A stretch of DNA of 11,292 nucleotides from Ruminococcus sp. AF41-9. GTDB taxonomy: Bacteria > Bacillota > Clostridia > Lachnospirales > Lachnospiraceae. The translations under genes were made by a program, and so were the position numbers. The notes under the pieces were generated by a model. That model ran no database searches, was not told the origin of the DNA, and was given only the letters and a program-made list of their open reading frames with translations. The DNA lies in NCBI RefSeq assembly GCF_003477525.1, contig NZ_QUDO01000084.1:1-11292 (forward strand). Direction: 5' to 3'. Of this stretch, positions 6,220 through 11,292 are shown piece after piece (position 1 is the stretch's first letter; each line of letters opens with the position of its first letter).

Positions 6220-7692
6220 ATGAACGAAAATGTAAAAGTGATTTTTGGACTGATTGGCGGCCTGGCGTTATTTCTTTATGGAATGAACAGCATGAGTGAT
6301 GCGCTGCAAAAAGCTGCCGGGGAAAAGATGAAAAAGATTCTGGGATTCTTACGAAGAACCCGGTCATGGGAGCGCTTGCAGGAGCACTGGTCACAGGAAA
6401 TTATGGGCAGTGTAATGAAACCACTGGCAACCAGTCCGGTTTTTACTGATCTTATGGGAAAAGTTTCTTCCATTCCGGTATTAGGTGTACTTCTTGGTGC
6501 GGCGATGACATTGGTAGTGCAGAGTTCTTCTGCTACGATTGCAGTACTTCAGAACTTTGCATCTCAGGCAGGACCGGATGGTGTGACAAGTGTGATAGGT
6601 CTGGCAGGAGCGATTCCTATTTTGCTTGGAGATAATATCGGTACTACGATTACAGCACTTCTGGCATCTATTGGACAGTCAAAGAATGCGAAACGTACTG
6701 CAATCGCACATAGTATCTTTAACATTTCAGGAAGTTTTGTTTTTGTATGGCTGATTCCGTGGTTTGCGAAATTCGTACAGTATATTTCACCAAAAGGCAA
6801 CGAAGTAGAGGTAATTTCACGTCAAATTGCGAATGCGCATACGACTTTCAATGTGGTATGTACACTGGTGTGGCTGCCACTGATTCCGTTGATGGTTAAA
6901 ATTGTAACTACGATTATTCCGGGAAAAGATAAGAAAATCAAGGCAGCTTATGAGCCGAAATATCTGGACAACAAGATGATTGACCAGCCGGTGGCTGCTA
7001 TGTATCTGGTATCACAGGAACTGGAAAATCTGGCAGGTTTTGCTGCAACTATGCTTACACAGTTAAAAGAAGCGATCAGCGTAGGAAAAACATCTGCTGC
7101 ATATGATAAATTTAAGAAAAAACTGGAAACTGTACAGCATTTACAGGAAGATGTGACAGAATATATTACCAGACTTTTTTCCAGTGGTAATCTGACAGAA
7201 CAACAGTCGGAACAGACTGCGGGACTGCTTTATGTGACGAATAATATTCAGAGGATAGCAGATCGATGTCAGGATATTGATGGAATCTGGGATCAGATTG
7301 AAAGTAAGGGAATGAAACTTTCTGCGACTGCAAATGAAGAACTGGGAAATTGCATTGCTATCACATGGAATCTGTTAAACCAGGCGATGGAAGCAGTGAA
7401 AGAAGGAAGCTCCGAGCAGGCGGAACAGGTATTTAAGAACAAGAAAAAGATGAACAAGGCGGAAAAGAAGTTTAATAAGGCACATCTGAACAGGGTAAAA
7501 GAGCAGAAATGTGATCCTGGATTAACAATGGGCTTTTCCGGAATTCTTTACAATCTGGAGAGAGAAGCAGATAATTGCGTGAGCATTGCAGAAGAAGCAC
7601 TGGACAATACTGGCTTTGTACAGCTTGGAGAGGACGCCAGAGAATTTGCGATGGATGCAGTGGCAGAAAGTGTTGCGTTAGGCGATAAATAA
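6220..7692 (+). CDS. Na+/phosphate cotransporter family protein (NptA/YjbB type) with PhoU-like tail; internally deleted and locally frameshifted
   Basis: The family moves phosphate with Na+ across the membrane using two repeats, each with a QSSSAT motif. Here residues 1-42 (VIFGLIGGLALFLYGMNSMSD..., AAGEKMKKILG) open the first repeat normally and residues 60-235 give the second (MKPLATSPVFTDLMG, VVQSSSATIAV 99-109, LGDNIGTTITALLASIG 136-152). A PhoU-like helical domain fills about 255-490. Between them residues 43-59 (FLRRTRSWERLQEHWSQ) do not resemble the family, but reading one base over (from 6345) gives ILTKNPVMGALAGALVT, the expected family sequence. The rest of repeat one, including its QSSSAT, is absent; I recall relatives near 590 residues against 490 here. 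The frame stays open, so protein may be made, but transport is doubtful. Possible SD GAGGGAG at 6203-6209. An assembly error is the alternative. Confidence 0.85.
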   Translation: MNENVKVIFGLIGGLALFLYGMNSMSDALQKAAGEKMKKILGFLRRTRSWERLQEHWSQEIMGSVMKPLATSPVFTDLMGKVSSIPVLGVLLGAAMTLVVQSSSATIAVLQNFASQAGPDGVTSVIGLAGAIPILLGDNIGTTITALLASIGQSKNAKRTAIAHSIFNISGSFVFVWLIPWFAKFVQYISPKGNEVEVISRQIANAHTTFNVVCTLVWLPLIPLMVKIVTTIIPGKDKKIKAAYEPKYLDNKMIDQPVAAMYLVSQELENLAGFAATMLTQLKEAISVGKTSAAYDKFKKKLETVQHLQEDVTEYITRLFSSGNLTEQQSEQTAGLLYVTNNIQRIADRCQDIDGIWDQIESKGMKLSATANEELGNCIAITWNLLNQAMEAVKEGSSEQAEQVFKNKKKMNKAEKKFNKAHLNRVKEQKCDPGLTMGFSGILYNLEREADNCVSIAEEALDNTGFVQLGEDAREFAMDAVAESVALGDK

Positions 7693-7741
7693 AATAATTT
7701 AAAGTGTATAATTAGTTTGATGGCATTTGTATAAGTTTATT

Positions 7742-7776
7742 AAAAAAGTACTTCCCATGGTGGAGGTACTTTTTTT
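7742..7776 (+). terminator. Intrinsic terminator after the NptA-like gene
   Basis: AAAAAAGTACTTCC (7742-7755) pairs with GGAGGTACTTTTTT (7762-7775) with one G-T wobble, loop CATGGT, ending in a seven-T run at 7770-7776. It lies 49 bases after the stop codon. The A-tract also makes it capable of working on the minus strand. The remaining stretch 7777-7949 shows no gene, RNA or repeat that I can support. Confidence 0.92.
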
Positions 7777-7949
7777 ATGGGGTGAATCTGGTAAATTTGT
7801 TTTGTCAAAATAATTTGGAACAATTACTGACTGTCCCATAAAATGACCTGAATTTCGCGGCTAATATGGTTAATTATACTTCGGATTTTAACAATTATGA
7901 TTCTATGTTAAGGAATATGTAAATGTCTGTCAAACATAAGGAAAATCTG

Positions 7950-7978
7950 TTGTTTTTAGAAAATTCTGGTGCTATACT
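7950..7978 (+). promoter_or_regulatory. Promoter of the phosphatase-YibE/F transcript
   Basis: TTGTTT (7950-7955), 17-bp spacer, TATACT (7973-7978), with TG at 7970-7971 giving an extended -10 (TGCTATACT) that can offset the weak -35. The predicted start near 7985 leaves a 45-base leader ending in AAGGAG at 8015-8020, 9 bases before the ATG. Confidence 0.65.
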
Positions 7979-8029
7979 TCATGCGACGACTGAAAAACAA
8001 GAATATTTTTTGAAAAGGAGTATATTATT

Positions 8030-9733
8030 ATGAAAAGAAAATTAATTGCAGGTCTTTTAACAGCTCTTTCTATGACAGTGGTTTGTCCGGCAGCATATGC
8101 ATCTACAGATCATTATACAGACAGCAGCGTGGTTGGTGCTGATTCTGGATGGTCTGACTGGGATGCAGCATGGGAAACAACAGCAGCTGATTTTACAAAG
8201 GTATCTCTTACGCCTGGTGCTGATGATACTCAGCTGAATTTCGCATGGTATAGTGAGAAAGGTGACAGCGATGCAACACCTGTAGTTCATTTTGGAACAG
8301 ATAAAGATAATCTTGAGACATTCGAGGGAACTGCCGGTGACGTAGATCAGAGTCTTACGGGAGATAAGGCTTATGAATATAATCATGTAACAGTTACAGG
8401 ACTGGAACCGAATACAACTTATTATTACACAGTTGAGAAAAACGGTGAGCAGACAGACGTATGTGAATATAAAACACAGAGTACAGATTCTGTAAAGATC
8501 CTTTATGTAGGCGACCCGCAGATTGGTGCTTCCAAAGGTCAGACTCAGAATGGCGCAGAGCTTTCCAATGAATCAGGTGCGGCAAATAAAGCAGCAGAGA
8601 ATGATGGCTTTTCATGGAATCGTACTCTGAATACAGCACTTGAGGAAAATCCGGATATTAACTTTGTAATCTCAGCAGGTGACCAGGTTAACAAAACAGG
8701 TGAAGCAAAAGAGGAAGAATATGCTTCCTACCTGAGTGCTGATGCGCTGAAAGGTCTTGCAGTGGCAACTACGATTGGTAACCATGATTCTTTAAATGAA
8801 GATTACATGTATCACTTTAATAATCCGAATAATACAGAGAATGGAAAAACTCAGGCTGGTGGTGATTATTACTACAGTTATGGTGAGGGACTTTTCATTG
8901 TTTTAAATACCAATAATTATAACGTGGCAGAACATCAGAAAACAATCGAAGAAGCTGTCAAAGCTTATCCGGATGCAAAATGGCGTATCGTAACCATTCA
9001 TCAGGATATTTACGGATCTGGTCTTGATCATTCAGATACCGATGGTATGATCCTTCGTACACAGCTTACTCCTGTATTTGATGCAAATGATATCGATGTT
9101 GTCCTTCAGGGACATGACCATACATACAGTCGTTCCAAAATGCTTTACGGTGATGGACAGACTCATGGTAAATATGAGTTCAGTCTGAATGCAGATGGAA
9201 CAGATTATGACTGGGATCATGCTACAAATGTAGATACACAGGAACAGATCGCACTTGCTCCGGAAGAAGGAGATACAGATGCACAGGCTGCACTGGATGC
9301 ATTCCATCAGGATAATAGCTGCTATACAATCGAAGATGTTGATGGAGATACCGTTACAGATCCACAGGGAATCCTGTACATGACAGCAAACTCCGCTTCA
9401 GGTTCTAAGTATTATGAACTTCTTTCCACTCAGCAGGATTATGTGGCAGCCCGCAGCCAGAACTGGCTTCCAAGTTATTCTGTCATTACATTGACAGCAG
9501 ATGCATTCTCTATTGATACTTACCAGATTACAGATGATGGTAAGGCAGAAGCAATTGATGATACATTTACTATCAAAAAAACGGGCACAGATACTACGAA
9601 CAATTCCTCAGATACCTCAGACACTTCTGCTGACACCACAGACAGTGACGCTGAAGCATCAGATTCTTCGGATACACCAGCAGATAATGCAGATACTTCT
9701 ACAGATGCAGTAGCTGAAACATCTGAGAATTAA
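8030..9733 (+). CDS. Secreted purple-acid-phosphatase-like metallophosphoesterase
   Basis: A 567-residue exported enzyme that should hydrolyse phosphate monoesters outside the membrane with a two-metal centre. A signal peptide is clear: KRK then a hydrophobic core and AYA before Ser25. Residues 57-150 form the fibronectin-like PAP N-terminal domain (TPGADDTQLNFAWYS; VTGLEPNTTYYYTVE). The metallophosphatase core follows with metal ligands in order: GDPQIG (Asp162), SAGDQV (Asp218), IGNHDS (Asn251, His252), TIHQD (His324) and LQGHDHTYSR (His362, His364). An acidic insert of about 75 residues separates GHDH from ILYMTANSASGSKYY (448-462). Residues 518-567 are a low-complexity D/S/T/A tail with no LPxTG, hydrophobic anchor or cell-wall repeat. 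Neighbours are an NptA-like protein upstream and a YibE/F protein 26 bases downstream. True substrate unknown. Confidence 0.93.
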   Translation: MKRKLIAGLLTALSMTVVCPAAYASTDHYTDSSVVGADSGWSDWDAAWETTAADFTKVSLTPGADDTQLNFAWYSEKGDSDATPVVHFGTDKDNLETFEGTAGDVDQSLTGDKAYEYNHVTVTGLEPNTTYYYTVEKNGEQTDVCEYKTQSTDSVKILYVGDPQIGASKGQTQNGAELSNESGAANKAAENDGFSWNRTLNTALEENPDINFVISAGDQVNKTGEAKEEEYASYLSADALKGLAVATTIGNHDSLNEDYMYHFNNPNNTENGKTQAGGDYYYSYGEGLFIVLNTNNYNVAEHQKTIEEAVKAYPDAKWRIVTIHQDIYGSGLDHSDTDGMILRTQLTPVFDANDIDVVLQGHDHTYSRSKMLYGDGQTHGKYEFSLNADGTDYDWDHATNVDTQEQIALAPEEGDTDAQAALDAFHQDNSCYTIEDVDGDTVTDPQGILYMTANSASGSKYYELLSTQQDYVAARSQNWLPSYSVITLTADAFSIDTYQITDDGKAEAIDDTFTIKKTGTDTTNNSSDTSDTSADTTDSDAEASDSSDTPADNADTSTDAVAETSEN

Positions 9734-9759
9734 AAGCAGAATCTGAGAAATCAAATTCT

Positions 9760-10914
9760 ATGAAAAACATAAAACTTACCGGGCTACTTACCAGAAAAAA
9801 GGCAGTCCGGTATCTTATTTATTTTTTACTTGTCTGTGTGTTTGCTGTTTTTGTTATCAGGCTGAATCAGGTAGAAAAAACAGAATTGGTGGTTCGGACA
9901 GGGCAGACATTTGAGAAAGCGAAAGTGGTGAAAATTCTTCAGGATAATCTGGAGGAAAACGGAACCCGTGTAGGAGAGCAGAAAGTACGTGTACACATGC
10001 TTACAGGGGTACGAAAAGGAGAAGAACTTGATATTACAAGTAGTTCTGGGTATTTATTTGGCGCGGCATGCAAACCTGGAATGAAAGTAATCGTTATGCA
10101 GAGTGTTGCAGGTGATTCTACAGTTGCCAGTGTTTATACACAGGATAGAGAATCGGTTATTTATATTTTTGCACTTATTTATCTGTTAGCGCTTTGCATG
10201 ATTGGTGGAAAGCAGGGAATAAAAGGCTGCCTTGGACTTGTCTTTACGTTTTTCTGCGTGATTTTTGTATATCTGCCGCTTGTGTATCTGAAATACTCAC
10301 CGTTTTGGACCGCAGTGTTTGTATGTTTTATTACGACACTGGTTACCATGTATCTTATCGGAGGTCCTACACGAAAAACGTGTGCCGCAACGCTTGGAAC
10401 TCTTGCCGGAGTAGTTCTTGCCGGGATTTCCGCATGGTGTTTTAGTAAGGCATCTGGAATTTCCGGATATAATGTATCGGATATTGAGACGTTGATGACT
10501 CTCTGGAATACAAATCGCATCCAGGTAGGTGGATTGCTGTTTTCAGGTCTGCTGATTTCATGTTTAGGTGCTGTTATGGATGTTGCAATGTCAATCAGCA
10601 GTGCTATTGATGAAATCTATAAACAGAATTCTTCTTTAACAAGAACAGAACTTTTTAAAGCAGGACTGCGTGTGGGACGAGATATGATGGGAACGGACAG
10701 TAATACGCTTATCCTGGCATTTGCAGGAAGCAGCGTCAGTACACTTCTTCTTGATTACGCATATGATCTTCCGTATCAGCAGATTATTAATTCAAATAAT
10801 ATTGGAATTGCAATCATGCAGGGGCTTGCTGGAAGTTTTGGAATCGTGTTTTCAGTGCCATTTACCGTACTTATTTGTACCGTACTTTTTCATAAAAATA
10901 AACAGCTGGATTAA
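9760..10914 (+). CDS. YibE/F family membrane protein
   Basis: A 384-residue membrane protein of the YibE/F family (PF07907), whose biochemical function is not established. One N-terminal helix (about 17-34) is followed by an extracytoplasmic beta-rich domain (about 45-130; KAKVVKILQDNL, GSxVASVY-like strands) and about seven further helices. Family signatures are CLGAVMDVAMSISSAIDEI (268-286) and GRDMMGTDSNTLILAFAGSSVSTLL (306-330). It begins 26 bases after the phosphatase stop with no terminator or promoter between, so it is probably co-transcribed. There is no good Shine-Dalgarno (only GAGA about 11 bases upstream), suggesting weak or coupled initiation. A paired second YibF-type gene, often adjacent in Firmicutes, is absent here. 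The transcript ends at the terminator 10993-11054. Confidence 0.88.
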   Translation: MKNIKLTGLLTRKKAVRYLIYFLLVCVFAVFVIRLNQVEKTELVVRTGQTFEKAKVVKILQDNLEENGTRVGEQKVRVHMLTGVRKGEELDITSSSGYLFGAACKPGMKVIVMQSVAGDSTVASVYTQDRESVIYIFALIYLLALCMIGGKQGIKGCLGLVFTFFCVIFVYLPLVYLKYSPFWTAVFVCFITTLVTMYLIGGPTRKTCAATLGTLAGVVLAGISAWCFSKASGISGYNVSDIETLMTLWNTNRIQVGGLLFSGLLISCLGAVMDVAMSISSAIDEIYKQNSSLTRTELFKAGLRVGRDMMGTDSNTLILAFAGSSVSTLLLDYAYDLPYQQIINSNNIGIAIMQGLAGSFGIVFSVPFTVLICTVLFHKNKQLD

Positions 10915-10922
10915 AATAGGAG

Positions 10923-10963
10923 AATAATAGCCGTGATTGTTTAGTATGGTCAAGGCTATTGTT
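10923..10963 (+). other. Hairpin just after the YibE/F stop codon
   Basis: AATAATAGCC (10923-10932) pairs with GGCTATTGTT (10954-10963), ten pairs with one G-T wobble and a 21-base loop. It starts 9 bases past the stop codon and has no T-run after it, so it is more likely a 3'-end mRNA structure than the terminator itself. Confidence 0.35.
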
Positions 10964-10992
10964 ATGTTGGGGAGTATGATTCATTTAATTCT

Positions 10993-11054
10993 AAAATGGC
11001 TTCACGTTATCATTAGTTCACAAGAACAAACTGATAACATGAAGCCATTTTTTT
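10993..11054 (+). terminator. Strong intrinsic terminator of the phosphatase-YibE/F transcript
   Basis: AAAATGGCTTCA (10993-11004) pairs with TGAAGCCATTTT (11040-11051); after one mismatch GTTATCA (11006-11012) pairs with TGATAAC (11032-11038); GTTC/GAAC (11016-11019, 11024-11027) closes an ACAA loop. The stem runs straight into seven T residues at 11048-11054. This is about 19 main pairs, an unusually long terminator stem. Confidence 0.9.
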
Positions 11055-11068
11055 ACTAAAAGACATAC

Positions 11069-11082
11069 TGGGGTCAGACACC
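11069..11082. other. TGGGGTCAGACACC motif next to a truncated transposase
   Basis: This GC-rich motif stands alone between the terminator and the transposase fragment. Related GGGGTCAGAC motifs are familiar to me from ends of IS200/IS605-like and REP-associated elements, but I cannot confirm that here. It may mark the end of whatever element truncated the transposase gene. Confidence 0.2.
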
Positions 11083-11091
11083 TGGTACTAG

Positions 11092-11292
11092 TATATTTCT
11101 TATGATTCAACGAATAAAAACTGTCAGGCTGGAGATATAAAAATGGTTGAATTTGGACATCCGAAAGTAGATATGGGAGAGCCGGTATTTAATTATGCAG
11201 TTGCGTATGATACTCATAATCAGGAACCATTATTTTATGAAAAATATCCAGGAAGTCTGAACGATATCTCCCAGCTTCAGTTCATGCTGGAT
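11092..11292 (+). pseudogene. IS1634/IS4-superfamily transposase, 5'-truncated, 3' end outside the window
   Basis: One frame is open from after TAG 11089-11091 to the window end and encodes 67 residues. ISYDSTNKNCQAGDI contains the first DDE Asp context (YDSTN), and GHPKVDMGEPVFNYAVAYD and EPLFYEKYPGSLNDISQLQ are typical of IS1634-like transposases. The homology starts before the first ATG (11143), whose upstream codons already match the family, so 11143 is not the native start. Roughly the first 200 residues of a normal transposase are missing, with the break close to 11089. The downstream part may be intact beyond the window. It is inactive as seen unless an upstream start is supplied. Confidence 0.75.

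Noticed and set aside
6337..6400. Programmed ribosomal frameshift in the NptA-like gene
   Set aside because: No slippery heptamer is visible, and about 100 residues are missing as well, which frameshifting cannot supply. Mutation or assembly error explains it better.
8057..8386. Minus-strand open frames opposite the phosphatase gene
   Set aside because: They are antisense to clearly conserved phosphatase and fibronectin-like domains, lack ribosome sites and are rich in Cys/Ile/Ser as expected of reverse reading.
9721..9749. ATCTGAGAA direct repeat around the phosphatase stop codon
   Set aside because: Nine bases at 20-bp spacing is within chance or simple local duplication, and no function is suggested.
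1..11292. CRISPR array, tRNA, rRNA, toxin-antitoxin or known defence system
   Set aside because: No regularly spaced repeats, cloverleaf candidates, rRNA-like sequence or defence-type domains were seen on either strand by reading; only a computed scan could exclude short cryptic cases.

Overview
The window looks like chromosomal DNA of a low-to-moderate GC gut Firmicute, most likely a Lachnospiraceae (Blautia/Dorea/Mediterraneibacter-like). This rests on strong AAGGAGG-type ribosome sites, TTGACA/TATAAT promoters, and the MarR-MATE, ferredoxin-tailed aldo/keto reductase, NptA-PhoU and YibE/F families, all common in that group. The genus is inference from family content and cannot be proven here.

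Layout. (1) Positions 1-80 hold the last codons of an unidentified gene. (2) Positions 158-2134 are a self-contained drug-efflux operon: a near-perfect promoter with a palindromic operator, a MarR repressor, an overlapping MATE exporter and a strong terminator. (3) Positions 2155-3300 (minus) encode an aldo/keto reductase with two C-terminal [4Fe-4S] clusters and a non-canonical active site, preceded by paired palindromes. (4) Positions 3501-4992 hold an MFS transporter gene (minus) with a small related non-coding repeat element on each side. Each element has terminal inverted repeats and its own 8-bp target duplication, so these look like MITEs. (5) Positions 5088-6032 encode an AraC-family regulator divergent from the MFS gene and likely its regulator. 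(6) Positions 6220-7692 encode an NptA-type Na+/phosphate cotransporter with PhoU-like tail that has lost about 100 internal residues and carries a local compensated frameshift. (7) Positions 7950-10914 hold a promoter, a secreted purple-acid-phosphatase-like metallophosphoesterase and a YibE/F membrane protein, probably co-transcribed. (8) A strong terminator at 10993-11054 is followed by a 5'-truncated IS1634/IS4-like transposase running off the window end.

How it fits together: 158-2027 is an inducible efflux module; 2155-6032 looks like an AraC-regulated uptake/redox neighbourhood disturbed by MITE insertions; 6220-10914 looks like phosphate handling (uptake-type protein plus exported phosphatase), although the uptake protein as read here is probably not transport-competent.

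The most notable observations are the MITE pair with clean target duplications, the frameshifted internal deletion in the NptA-like gene, and the aldo/keto reductase lacking the catalytic Tyr and Lys. I found no CRISPR array, rRNA, tRNA or recognisable defence system.
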